Positions 28,429 through 36,769 of a stretch of 64,000 nt of DNA are shown one piece after another. The notes under the pieces are model-generated. The model was given only the letters and a program-made list of their open reading frames with translations, searched no databases and was not told where the DNA came from. The stretch covers positions 62,001 to 126,000 of the forward strand of contig NZ_SSON01000065.1 in the NCBI RefSeq assembly GCF_029871245.1, in the 5' to 3' direction. Both the position numbers and the translations under genes were made by a program. Positions within the stretch are counted from its first letter, which is position 1. Every line of letters starts with the position of its first letter. The DNA comes from Pseudomonas sp. BN102 (GTDB lineage: Bacteria; Pseudomonadota; Gammaproteobacteria; Pseudomonadales; Pseudomonadaceae).

Positions 28429-30975
28429 ATGCAGTCCCCGTTCAGCCTCCGCCGCTTCACCCGCAAGCCCCTGGTCCGCACCATGCAGCCGCTCTTGCTG
28501 AGCCTCGGCCTGACGGCCGCTGTCCCCTCCCTGGTCAGCGCGGCCAGCCTGGAAGTCGGCGCAGAAAGCCGCCGGCAGAGCTTCGACATTCCCGCCGGTT
28601 CGCTGGAAGCCGCACTGAACCAGTTCGGCCGCGAAGCGGGCGTGCTGCTCTCCTTCAGTCCCGAGCTGACCACCGGCCGCCAGACCCAGGGCCTGCACGG
28701 CCAGTACGGCGTGGATGAAGGCCTGCAACAGCTGCTGGCTGGGAGCGGCCTGCATGCGGTGGCCCAGGATGGCGGCTACAGCCTGCAATCATCCGGAGCC
28801 GCGCTGGAAGTGGACCGCCAAGTGGTGGTTGGCTCCCGCGCGCCCACCAGCATCAGTGAATTGCCAGGCACGGTGTGGATCATCGAGAGCGCCCAACTGC
28901 AGGAGCAGACCAAGGGCGGCGTGCCCTTCAAGGAAGCCCTGGGCCAGCTCATCCCCGGCCTCGACGTCGGCCCCCAGGGCCGCACCAACTACGGCCAGAA
29001 CATGCGCGGCCGTAGCGCCCTGGTGATGATCGACGGCGTATCCCTGAACAGCTCCCGTGGCATCAGCCGCCAGTTCGACTCCATCGACCCGTTCAACGTC
29101 GAGCGCATCGAAGTGCTCTCCGGCGCCAGCGCGGTCTACGGCGGCGGCGCCACCGGCGGCATCATCAACATCGTCACCAAGAGGGGCGAAGCCGGCGCGG
29201 CGCGCTTCAACAGCGAAGTCGGCCTGCGCAGCGGCTTCGAAACCAGCCAGGACCACGACTGGCGCGCAGCCCAATCGGTCAGCGGCGGCAACGAGCAGAT
29301 CAAGGGCCGCGCCTCGGTGGCCTACCAGAAGAACGGCGCCGCCTATGACGGCAGCGGCGACCAGGTGATGCTCGACATCACCCAGACCGACCTGCAGTAC
29401 AACCAGTCGGTGGATGTAATGGGCAGCCTCGACTTCAACTTCGCCAATGGCCACAGCCTGAGCCTCGGCGCCCAGTGGTACGACTCCGGCTATGACGGCG
29501 ACAAGGGCGTCGACCTCGGTCGCAACTTCAGTGCCCTGCGCGGCCAGGAGCCCTTCGAGATCGAGGGCGGCGCCAGCTTCGACCGCGAACCGCGCACCGA
29601 ACGCAGCCAGTTCAACGCCACCTACCACGCGCCGGAAGTGCTGGGCCACAACCTCTACCTGCAGGCCTACTACCGCAGCGAGGAAATGGCCTTCCAGCCC
29701 TATCCGAGCGTCGCCTTCACCGGTAGCGGCGCGATCAATCCGGGCCGTTCCTACTATTCCGCGTCCCAGCAGGACACCGATTACTACGGCCTGAAAGCCG
29801 TGCTGGTGAAGGAGTGGGACCGCTTCACCCTGACCTACGGCGCCGACATCGAGCGCGAGAGCTTCGACTCCGACCAAGCCCTGTTCGACCTCGATACCGC
29901 CGCCCAGACCGGCGGCCTGGTGGCCTCCAAATACGCCAAAGTAGGCCGCTACCCGGGCATCGACACCGACAGCGATTCGCTCTTCGCCCAGGGCAGCTGG
30001 AAGGCTACCGACGCCCTCACCCTGTCCGGCGGCGTGCGCCGCCAGCGCACCAACAACGAGGTCGGTGACTTCGTCGCGGCTGCCCAGCAGATCCAGATCA
30101 GCAAAGGCAACGGCACCAGCGCCGACGCCATCCCCGGCGGCGAGAAGGACTACCAGGTCGACCTCTACAACTTCGGTGCCGTCTACAAGCTGAGCAAGGC
30201 CCAGCAGGTTTGGGCCAACTACTCCGAAGGCTTCGAGCTGCCCGACCCCGCCAAGTACTACGGCCAGGGCACCTACTCCGCAGCGCCGGTCAACGGCCAT
30301 TGGGTGCTGCAGAAGGGCGTGAACGTCGAAGACTCGGCCCTGGACGGGATCAAGACCAAGCAGGTGGAACTCGGCTGGCGCCACTACGACGGTAGCCTGG
30401 ATGCCCAGCTGGCGGCCTTCTACGCCTGGTCCGACAAGAGCATCACCTACAACCGCACCACCCTGCTGGTGGAGCAGTTGGACAGCAAGAAGCGCAACTA
30501 CGGCCTGGAAGGTCAGGCCAACTACTGGCTGACCGACAACTGGCAGGTCGGCACCAGCGCCCTGGCCATCCGCTCCCAGCAGAAGATCGATGGCCGTTGG
30601 GAAAAGCAGGACGTGACCGCCGCCAGCCCATCCAAGCTGACCGCCTTCGTCGGCTGGCAGGACGGCGACACCAGCCTGCGCCTGCAGGGCGTGCGCACCT
30701 TCAACCTCTCCGACGATGGCAACGTGCTCGCCAACGGCCAGCTCGACGGCAAGGACCACAAGATCGACGGCTACGCCGTGTTCGACCTGCTGGGCAGCCA
30801 GGCCTTGCCAGTGGGCACCCTCAACTTCGGCATCCAGAATCTGCTGGACAAGGACTACACCACCGTCTGGGGCCAGCGCGCGCAGGTGTTCTACAGCGCC
30901 AACATCCCCGCCGAGCTGTTCGACTACCACGGTCGCGGCCGCACCTACAGCCTGAGCTACAGCGTGGAGTTCTGA
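28429..30975 (+). CDS. iutA: TonB-dependent hydroxamate-siderophore receptor with STN domain (IutA-like)
   Basis: 848 residues. Signal peptide (to about 39, VSA-A), STN signalling domain (about 50-105; FDIPAGSLEAALNQFGREAG), plug (about 115-225; LIPGLDVGPQGRTNYGQNMRG, SIDPFNVERIEVLSGASAVY), and a 22-strand-type barrel ending in Phe (LSYSVEF). The barrel carries motifs I recall from E. coli aerobactin receptor IutA: FSALRG, TSADAIPGG, QGFELPDP-like EGFELPDPAKYYGQG, and DYTTVWGQRA. IutA/ChtA proteins import ferric aerobactin and related citrate-hydroxamates. Added STN domain plus upstream sigma/FecR genes make it a transducer as well as a transporter. Confidence 0.9.
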   Translation: MQSPFSLRRFTRKPLVRTMQPLLLSLGLTAAVPSLVSAASLEVGAESRRQSFDIPAGSLEAALNQFGREAGVLLSFSPELTTGRQTQGLHGQYGVDEGLQQLLAGSGLHAVAQDGGYSLQSSGAALEVDRQVVVGSRAPTSISELPGTVWIIESAQLQEQTKGGVPFKEALGQLIPGLDVGPQGRTNYGQNMRGRSALVMIDGVSLNSSRGISRQFDSIDPFNVERIEVLSGASAVYGGGATGGIINIVTKRGEAGAARFNSEVGLRSGFETSQDHDWRAAQSVSGGNEQIKGRASVAYQKNGAAYDGSGDQVMLDITQTDLQYNQSVDVMGSLDFNFANGHSLSLGAQWYDSGYDGDKGVDLGRNFSALRGQEPFEIEGGASFDREPRTERSQFNATYHAPEVLGHNLYLQAYYRSEEMAFQPYPSVAFTGSGAINPGRSYYSASQQDTDYYGLKAVLVKEWDRFTLTYGADIERESFDSDQALFDLDTAAQTGGLVASKYAKVGRYPGIDTDSDSLFAQGSWKATDALTLSGGVRRQRTNNEVGDFVAAAQQIQISKGNGTSADAIPGGEKDYQVDLYNFGAVYKLSKAQQVWANYSEGFELPDPAKYYGQGTYSAAPVNGHWVLQKGVNVEDSALDGIKTKQVELGWRHYDGSLDAQLAAFYAWSDKSITYNRTTLLVEQLDSKKRNYGLEGQANYWLTDNWQVGTSALAIRSQQKIDGRWEKQDVTAASPSKLTAFVGWQDGDTSLRLQGVRTFNLSDDGNVLANGQLDGKDHKIDGYAVFDLLGSQALPVGTLNFGIQNLLDKDYTTVWGQRAQVFYSANIPAELFDYHGRGRTYSLSYSVEF

Positions 30976-31011
30976 GGCTGAGACCAGTGCCAAGGGCTGC
31001 GCAGCAGCCCC

Positions 31012-31099
31012 GTAGGTTGGCGCTGAGCGAAGCGAAGCCCAACGATGCAGCCTCAGCGTTGGCACATGTTGGGCTTCGCGTAGCTCAGCCACAACCTAC
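31012..31099. repeat. R2 palindromic repeat, full copy
   Basis: GTAGGTTGGCGCTGAGCGAA ... GCTCAGCCACAACCTAC with inner GCGAAGCCCAAC / GTTGGGCTTCGC. It lies between the receptor gene and the convergent DUF3016 gene. Confidence 0.82.
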
Positions 31100-31123
31100 A
31101 GGGTTCTGTGGCTGCAAGGCCGC

Positions 31124-31633
31124 TCAGTAGGAAACCGTCTTGTCCTTCCGCCCGATGTTCCAGCGGAACCAGTCGTCCAGCATGGTCTTCTCGTAGCGCA
31201 GGCGGTCGTTGCTGAAGTAGTAGTTGCCGTGTTGCAGGTAGGACTGGTCGATCACCGTGACATCACGGCTGACCAGGGTCTTGCCGTCCTGTTCCAGGCT
31301 GTAGTGCAGCTTGATCCGCGGCCAGGTCACCTCACGCATGAAGCGCACGTCCCGGAAGTCGATCCGCCAGGGTTCGTACCGGCCGGCCAGGTCGATATCG
31401 AGGATTTCCATCTTGAGACTCTGCCCGGGCTGCAGGTAGCGCTGGCCCAGCTTCTCGATATGGGCCTTGAGATCCTTGAGCACGAAGTCATCCGCGCCGC
31501 GCCCGTAATCACGGTTCAGGCGCGCGTCGCTGTACTTCTCCGGATGGGTGAAACTGACCTCGGTGGAGGATGCCAGCACGGTGGGGGAAAGGATCACCAG
31601 GGCCAGTACGACGAGGGGCAGCGTGGCTCGCAT
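31124..31633 (-). CDS. DUF3016 periplasmic protein
   Basis: 169 residues with a signal peptide (LPLVVLALVILSPTVLA) and a mature domain starting STEVSFTHPEKYSDARLNRD, typical of DUF3016. No known catalytic motif. A C-terminal segment rich in aromatic and charged residues (YLQHGNYYFSNDRLRYEKTM) is a family feature. It lies between the receptor and the DUF3325 operon on the minus strand; function unknown. Confidence 0.82.
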   Translation of the reverse strand: MRATLPLVVLALVILSPTVLASSTEVSFTHPEKYSDARLNRDYGRGADDFVLKDLKAHIEKLGQRYLQPGQSLKMEILDIDLAGRYEPWRIDFRDVRFMREVTWPRIKLHYSLEQDGKTLVSRDVTVIDQSYLQHGNYYFSNDRLRYEKTMLDDWFRWNIGRKDKTVSY

Positions 31634-31776
31634 GGAACGCCTCCTGACGGTGACGACTGGCTCACCGCCAGCACCAGTTTACGCTTGGCGATGCGAACGG
31701 GAAGCGGCTTCAGTCGGACGGCAAGGCACTGCCGCAGGAGGTCGAAGGGCGGATCTTCCGACCCGCCCTTCGCGCT

Positions 31777-32103
31777 TCATCCCACCAGCGCCAGGAGGCC
31801 TCCGCCCACCGGCAGCAAGGCCACCAGAGGCACGACCCAGCGAGCTTTCCACGCCAGCAGGACGACCAGCAGGAGGCCCGCGAGCATCAGTTGCAGCAGC
31901 CAGATCACGCCGCCGATTTCCCCACCCAGTTCAGTGATAGTGAGCGCCAGCGCAAGGATCATCGCCAGCACCGCGCCGATCCGCAGCAGGCGGCTGCGGC
32001 TTTCGCTGGGAGCGCCAGTGAGGACCAGCTTGTGCTGGCGCGACATGGCCAGGGCCAGGCCAGTCATGGCCAGGTAACATAAGGCAAAGCTCAGGACCAG
32101 CAT
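31777..32103 (-). CDS. DUF3325 small membrane protein
   Basis: 108 residues with three or four hydrophobic helices (LSFALCYLAMTGLALAM, IGAVLAMILALALTITELGG, WLLQLMLAGLLLVVLL). DUF3325 proteins occur in iron-uptake operons. Its ATG overlaps the stop of the PepSY gene by one base (TGATG), so the two are coupled. Role probably accessory to the PepSY reductase-like protein; inferred from context. Confidence 0.85.
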   Translation of the reverse strand: MLVLSFALCYLAMTGLALAMSRQHKLVLTGAPSESRSRLLRIGAVLAMILALALTITELGGEIGGVIWLLQLMLAGLLLVVLLAWKARWVVPLVALLPVGGGLLALVG

Positions 32104-33626
32104 CAGGCGCTCTCCTCCACCAGGCGGTGGCGGACCCGCACGGCCCTTTCAACCTGCGGTTGCGAGCGGCGCCAGGCCAGCAGGCCGCAGAGCGCTCCGG
32201 AAGCGAGCAGCACCAGGTCGATGCCGGCCATGTCCCAATCACCGCGGCCGAGGGTCGCCAGGAGGCTGCCCTCAGACGTGACCAGAACGTTCAACACCGG
32301 CAGCCCGAGCGCCAGCACGGCGACAGTGGCCAGCACGTCGCGGGCGACCTTGCCGCTGTTGCGACGCAGGATGGCCCAGACCGCCACCAGCAGCCAGACG
32401 CCGACGAAGGTCCAGGTTTCCGCGCTGGCGCGCTCGGCCATGCTGGCCGGCAGCAGGCGGTTGCCATAGAGCAGGCCCAGGCTGGCGACAGGCAGGCCGC
32501 CGATCACCGCGCCGTTGAGGGCACGGACCAGGCCGATGCCACGGCTGCTGCGCGCCTCGCGCTTGCGCAGCCACACCTGCAGGCCGGCCACCAGCATGGC
32601 GCAGCCCATCAGGCCGAGCAGCAGGTATAGCGCGCGGACGATCTGGCCACCGAACTGCGCCATATGCAGGTTGGTCAGCCAGGCGTAGCTGTTGTAGCCG
32701 GGGCTGTAGGGCTTCTGTTCATGGAGCAGCTCGCCACTGGCGGCGTCGTAGGACATCGTCCACTGGAAGTCGACTATGCCGGTGCGGTCGTAGCGACGGA
32801 TATCCACCACCGCCGCTGCATCGCCAGGATGGTGAACGCTGATCCAGCCGGTCTCCGAACCTCCCCAGCGACGGTGGGCGTCGGCCAGCAGGCTGTCGAG
32901 GGACGCGGCTGTCGGCGCCGGCTGCTTCACCTCCTCGCGGTGGTAGGCGCCCATGGTGTCGTTGAAGAAGGCTTCGGCATCGCCCTTGTAGGCCAGCTGG
33001 ATGCCGGCGGGCATGTAGAAGGTCACGAAGATGGCCAAGCCCGTGTAGGCGATGACCAGGTGGAAGGGCAGCCCCACCACGCCGAACAGGTTGTGGGCGT
33101 CCAGCCAGGCGCGCTGGCCGTTGGCGTCCGGGCGCAGGGTGAAGAAGTCCTTGAAGATGCGGCGGTGGATGATGATGCCGCTGACCAGCGCCACCAGCAT
33201 GAACATGGCGGCGATCGCCACTATGTACATGCCGATCATGCCGGCGTTGAGGTCGTAGTGCAGGGTGAAGAAAAACAACCCACCGACGGTTTCCGGCATG
33301 GGTTCGCCGGTGGCCGGGTCCAGGGCGAAGCGCACGAACTCGCTCTCGTCGGCCGGCTCATAGCCTGCCCAGTAGAACGGCTCGCGTTCGCTCGGCGGGC
33401 GAATCCAGATGGCATGGGCGTCCGGCGCCTTGGCCAGCATGGCCTCGCGAACCTGGTCCAGGGTCAGGCTGTGGCTGGAGGGTTCATGCAGCGCCGGGCG
33501 CATCCAGCGTTCCAGCTCCTTGTCGAAGCAGGCGATGCTGCCGGCGAAGAAGATGACGAAGAGCAGCCAGGACGGCAGCAGCCCGCCCCAAGTATGCAGC
33601 CCCGCCATGGATTGCCGCAGGCTCAT
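32103..33626 (-). CDS. PepSY-associated membrane protein, probable ferric-siderophore reductase
   Basis: 507 residues with an N-terminal helix (about 13-33, LHTWGGLLPSWLLFVIFFAGSI), a periplasmic PepSY-like domain, a central pair of helices with conserved histidines (SGIIIHRR, HNLFGVVGLPFHLVIAYTGL, TNLHMAQFGG), and several C-terminal helices. PepSY_TM proteins such as FoxB and FpvG reduce siderophore-bound Fe3+ at the inner membrane. It overlaps DUF3649 upstream (ATGA) and DUF3325 downstream. A Fur box lies upstream of the operon, and an IutA-like receptor lies nearby. Confidence 0.88.
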   Translation of the reverse strand: MSLRQSMAGLHTWGGLLPSWLLFVIFFAGSIACFDKELERWMRPALHEPSSHSLTLDQVREAMLAKAPDAHAIWIRPPSEREPFYWAGYEPADESEFVRFALDPATGEPMPETVGGLFFFTLHYDLNAGMIGMYIVAIAAMFMLVALVSGIIIHRRIFKDFFTLRPDANGQRAWLDAHNLFGVVGLPFHLVIAYTGLAIFVTFYMPAGIQLAYKGDAEAFFNDTMGAYHREEVKQPAPTAASLDSLLADAHRRWGGSETGWISVHHPGDAAAVVDIRRYDRTGIVDFQWTMSYDAASGELLHEQKPYSPGYNSYAWLTNLHMAQFGGQIVRALYLLLGLMGCAMLVAGLQVWLRKREARSSRGIGLVRALNGAVIGGLPVASLGLLYGNRLLPASMAERASAETWTFVGVWLLVAVWAILRRNSGKVARDVLATVAVLALGLPVLNVLVTSEGSLLATLGRGDWDMAGIDLVLLASGALCGLLAWRRSQPQVERAVRVRHRLVEESA

Positions 33627-33919
33627 GGGCGTACTCCGAAGTCGTTGGGTAGGTAGGCCGCCAGGGCCATCAGGGCGGTGAACCCCACCAGCACCAGCCA
33701 GGCGCGCAGGGCCGAGCGCGCGGCGAAGGCGTAGATGATGGCGATCGTGTAGACGGCGAAGCAGGCCAGGCTGGCGAATACCACCCTTTCACTGCGCACC
33801 AGCGGCAGATAGACGGACAGGAATGCGGTGGCCGCATAGGCCATCGCGTATCCGCCGAGGATCGCCGCCAACACCCGCGCGGTCACCTCCCAGCGCGTGG
33901 AGGTCTTGGCTTTACTCAC
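33623..33919 (-). CDS. DUF3649 small membrane protein
   Basis: About 98 residues with three hydrophobic segments (VLAAILGGYAMAYAATAFLS, VVFASLACFAVYTIAIIYAF, LVLVGFTALMALAAYL). The GTG at 33919 has AAGG eight bases upstream and starts MSKAKTSTRWEVTARV, the normal family N-terminus; a longer frame to 34012 is rejected because it runs into the promoter/operator area. First gene of the DUF3649-PepSY-DUF3325 operon. Such proteins accompany PepSY reductases in iron-uptake operons; exact role unknown. Confidence 0.85.
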   Translation of the reverse strand: MSKAKTSTRWEVTARVLAAILGGYAMAYAATAFLSVYLPLVRSERVVFASLACFAVYTIAIIYAFAARSALRAWLVLVGFTALMALAAYLPNDFGVRP

Positions 33920-34015
33920 GTTGCTACCTTCGTCGAGGGCGACCCTGGCCGCGGGCGTGCCGACCGGACTGTATCCCGCCACGGCCAGAGTGATCAGATA
34001 GTTCGGAAACAAACT

Positions 34016-34030
34016 TGAGAATTATTTACA
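34016..34030. promoter_or_regulatory. Fur box for the DUF3649-PepSY-DUF3325 operon
   Basis: TGAGAATTATTTACA (minus strand TGTAAATAATTCTCA) matches the 7-1-7 Fur consensus at 11 of 14 positions and lies about 100 bases upstream of the first gene of the operon. It would make the operon iron-repressed. Confidence 0.65.
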
Positions 34031-34203
34031 TGCGCGCTTTTATTGCAACCGGTAATTTGTATCAACAGAGCTGGCGCGGCTTGCTTCTGGCCATATGCGA
34101 CACCTTGTCGATTTCCGGCTGCGCCGCCGGTCATAGCGGTTCGAACTTTGCAGTCTTCCTGGCAGTCCATCGACTCATCGCTCGATCAACCAGGTGACAG
34201 GCC

Positions 34204-34515
34204 ATGTACAACCCCTTCCAGATTCTGACCGACGCCTTCCAGGCCGAATACCGGGTCAACCTCAGCCTGGAACGGCTGGACGGCAACATCATGCTGACCC
34301 TGACCAACGAGCACGGCGTGGCCGTGCGGCGCATGATCAGCCCAGCCCAGCGCAACGACCCGGTGCGGCTGCAGCGGGTGATCGAGAGCATTCGCCTGGG
34401 GATCGCCATCGAGAACGGACACAAGGTGGGCGAGATGCTCACCTCCATGACCGGCGGCCATGTCGCCCCGGTGCGCGCCGGCAGAGTCAACGCCGCACAG
34501 GTAGCGGGCAGCTGA
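34204..34515 (+). CDS. Small protein resembling DUF3509
   Basis: 103 residues: MYNPFQILTDAFQAEYRV, then LDGNIMLTLTNEHGVAVRRM and a helical second half (RLQRVIESIRLGIAIENG). It has no signal peptide or membrane segment. Size and pattern fit the Pseudomonas DUF3509 group, whose function is unknown; the family assignment is from memory of similar proteins. Bases 34031-34203 before it show no defined site. Confidence 0.7.
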   Translation: MYNPFQILTDAFQAEYRVNLSLERLDGNIMLTLTNEHGVAVRRMISPAQRNDPVRLQRVIESIRLGIAIENGHKVGEMLTSMTGGHVAPVRAGRVNAAQVAGS

Positions 34516-34537
34516 TGCCCGCATCCGGTGCGTCGGC

Positions 34538-35029
34538 TCAGGCCTCCTCTTCCACCTCGACCTGACGCCGCAGGCGCTGCCGGCGCGGCGAGGATTCGCT
34601 CTGCACCGAAGGGAAACGCGAGGACGCGAACCGCACCACGAGTATCGCCAGGGCCAGCAGCAGGATCGCGCCGGAGACGAAGACCACGCCCATGTCCGGC
34701 CGGTGGTGGTGCGACACGTCGGAGATCAGCAGGCGCGTCAGCGCCGTGATCGCCACGTAGATCAGGAAGCGCACCGGCATGTGGTTGGTCTTGAAGTAGA
34801 TGCCGACCATGGCGCCCAGTTCCAGGTAGATGAACAGCAGGAGGATGTCATCGACCGTGATGTGTCCCTTCTCCACCATCCCCAGAAAGGCCACCACCGC
34901 GGCCCAGGCGGTGATCCCGCCGATAGCGAATAGCGCCAGGTAGTGGAAGCTTTCCACCAGCAGGTTGCCCAGCGATTCGGCCAGGCCATGCACGTTTTCG
35001 CGCAGCTCTTCAGCCCAGTTGATCTTCAC
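34538..35029 (-). CDS. psiE: PsiE-family membrane protein
   Basis: 163 residues from the GTG at 35029, which has GAGGAG seven bases upstream; the open frame continues 90 codons further but without family similarity. Four membrane helices are visible (FHYLALFAIGGITAWAAVVAF, ILLLFIYLELGAMVGIYF, VRFLIYVAITAL, VFVSGAILLLALAILVV). PsiE was named as phosphate-starvation-inducible in E. coli; I find no Pho box here. C-terminal tail is charged. Confidence 0.85.
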   Translation of the reverse strand: MKINWAEELRENVHGLAESLGNLLVESFHYLALFAIGGITAWAAVVAFLGMVEKGHITVDDILLLFIYLELGAMVGIYFKTNHMPVRFLIYVAITALTRLLISDVSHHHRPDMGVVFVSGAILLLALAILVVRFASSRFPSVQSESSPRRQRLRRQVEVEEEA

Positions 35030-35203
35030 GATAAAGCTCCTCGGTACGACGATCCCGATCTTGACGGGACAAGGTGACATTGGGGTGATGCAGGATGGGG
35101 GCCCGAGCGGGCGTCGCGCCACGGGACAGGTTGTCGCAGTCCTTGCCCGCAAGTGCGTGGACAGCGTGCTGCTCACCCACCTGCACTCGGACACGCCTGC
35201 TGA

Positions 35204-35377
35204 CGGCCGGATGCCGAAGCCAAGCCGGCTTTCACCAACGCCGCCGTATTCGTCTGCCAGGATGAAGCCGGCTGCTGGTTGATCCCTTGGTGGAGGCGCC
35301 TCGGCCACATGCGCAACGAAGGCAAGGGCTATGCTTGGGTGCCAGCGGAATACGGTCCGATCCGCAACGATCGCTGA
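35204..35377 (+). other. Open stretch that may be a gene remnant
   Basis: Between psiE and yebG (458 bases) one frame is open for 57 codons after a stop at 35201 and ends at TGA 35375-35377. Its translation is protein-like and unusual, with AVFVCQDEAGCWLIPWW and HMRNEGKGYAWVPAEYGPIR. It has no start codon with a ribosome binding site apart from an internal ATG at 35309. I do not recognise a family. A decayed 3' gene fragment fits best; it could be chance. Confidence 0.3.
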
Positions 35378-35433
35378 GGGTAGGCAGTTGGAAACTTCCT
35401 ACGGGATATTCCCAATTGCCATCATTCCATATA

Positions 35434-35449
35434 CTGTATGCGCATCCAG
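35434..35449. promoter_or_regulatory. LexA (SOS) box of yebG
   Basis: CTGTATGCGCATCCAG, i.e. CTG-N10-CAG, flanked by TA on each side, 38 bases before the yebG start. This is the expected operator of a DNA-damage gene. Confidence 0.85.
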
Positions 35450-35487
35450 TATTTTCAAACCAATTGACCAAAGGTGAGGGGTGATGA

Positions 35488-35751
35488 ATGGCCGTCGAAG
35501 TGGTGTACCGCAGCAGCCGCGATCCGGAGCGCCTGTTCATGGATAAGGCCGAAGCCGATCGTTACGACAAGATGCTCGAACTGGCCGAGTCCCTGGCCGA
35601 GGTCCTGCACAAGGCGGTACCGTCCCTGAGCGAACAGCAGGTGGAAGACATCGGCATCTTCATGGCCAAGCACCGCGACACCTTCGCCCGTGCCTTCAAG
35701 AACCAGCCGGATGCACTGGCCGAGCTGGAGCTGCCGGGCGGAGACGAGTAA
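35488..35751 (+). CDS. yebG: YebG family DNA damage-inducible protein
   Basis: 87 residues: AVEVVYRSSRDPERLFMDKA then a helical part (LAESLAEVLHKAVPSLSEQQ). YebG is a small SOS protein of uncertain function, induced by DNA damage under LexA. A LexA box lies just upstream. GAGGGG is the ribosome binding site; an ATG four bases earlier in another frame is not used. Confidence 0.93.
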   Translation: MAVEVVYRSSRDPERLFMDKAEADRYDKMLELAESLAEVLHKAVPSLSEQQVEDIGIFMAKHRDTFARAFKNQPDALAELELPGGDE

Positions 35752-35872
35752 TACCGCCCGAAGTCCTGTTCAGACGCGGCTCAGTGCAACACCGGCTATT
35801 CTTTGCGTCGTTTCTTCAAGCCCCCACGCGGCAACGAACCGATGCTGGGGCACCCTCTATCAGGAGTGCCCC

Positions 35873-36769
35873 ATGCGTATCCTCATATCCCGACTCTATG
35901 CCCCGACCTTTTTCTTCGGCTTCATCGCGCTCGCGCTATGGCTGAGCAGTGGGTATCCGCAGCAGCCCGGATGGCTGCTGGCGCTGCTCGCGCTTGCGAT
36001 CGCCCTCTCCTTCCTGGCCGAAGCCTGTTTGCCCTATTGCCCGGCATGGAACCGGGACCATCGCGACCGCCAGCGGGACGCCCTCCACGCAGCCGTCAAT
36101 GAAGGGCTGGGCAACCTCGGTCTGCTGGTCATCCCATTCACGGCGACGCTGCTCCCAACTTCAGGCATGTGGCCGGATGCCTGGCCCCTGTGGCTGCAGT
36201 TGCTGATGGCGGTGGCGGTGGCGGATCTGGGAATGACCCTCATGCACCTGCTCAGTCACCGCCTGCCAATGCTCTGGCGCCTGCATGCGGTGCATCACAG
36301 TGTGCGGCGGATGTACGGTTTCAACGGCCTGATGAAACATCCGCTCCACCAGACCCTGGAAGCCCTGGCAGGCACAGCCCCGCTGCTGATCCTTGGCATG
36401 CCGGAACAGGTCGCCTCCCTGCTGGCCTTCGCCATCGCCATCCAGCTCCTGCTCCAGCACAGCAATGTCGATATGCGCATCGGTGGATTGCGCCACCTCT
36501 TCGCCTGGGCTCCCATGCACCGCTTCCATCACATGAAGTACGGCAAGGCGGGAGACGTGAACTTCGCCCTGTTCTTCAGTTTCTGGGACAGGCTGCTCGG
36601 GACGTCCTTCTACCACCCGCATTACCGCATGGGCAGCGACGACCTCGGCATCGGCAGCCGACCCGACTACCCCGACGGCTACCTGGCCCAGTTGGCCGCC
36701 CCCTTCCGGCCACAAGGCCCGGTGGCGCCATGTCCGACGCCGCCGGACTCGCTACTCCAACAGCCTTAG
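35873..36769 (+). CDS. Sterol desaturase / fatty acid hydroxylase superfamily protein
   Basis: 298 residues with about four membrane helices and the di-iron histidine motifs of the superfamily: HLLSH (MTLMHLLSHRLP), HAVHHS, and HRFHH (APMHRFHHMKYG). The family hydroxylates or desaturates lipid or sterol chains at the membrane. CAGGAGTG precedes the ATG at 35873; the longer open frame is rejected. It converges on the AraC gene and overlaps its end by 18 bases. Confidence 0.9.
   Translation: MRILISRLYAPTFFFGFIALALWLSSGYPQQPGWLLALLALAIALSFLAEACLPYCPAWNRDHRDRQRDALHAAVNEGLGNLGLLVIPFTATLLPTSGMWPDAWPLWLQLLMAVAVADLGMTLMHLLSHRLPMLWRLHAVHHSVRRMYGFNGLMKHPLHQTLEALAGTAPLLILGMPEQVASLLAFAIAIQLLLQHSNVDMRIGGLRHLFAWAPMHRFHHMKYGKAGDVNFALFFSFWDRLLGTSFYHPHYRMGSDDLGIGSRPDYPDGYLAQLAAPFRPQGPVAPCPTPPDSLLQQP

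Noticed and set aside
34538..35308. Long N-terminal form of PsiE and a Pho box for it
   Set aside because: The GTG at 35029 has a strong GAGGAG site; I searched the upstream sequence for 11-base spaced GTCA repeats and found none in phase.
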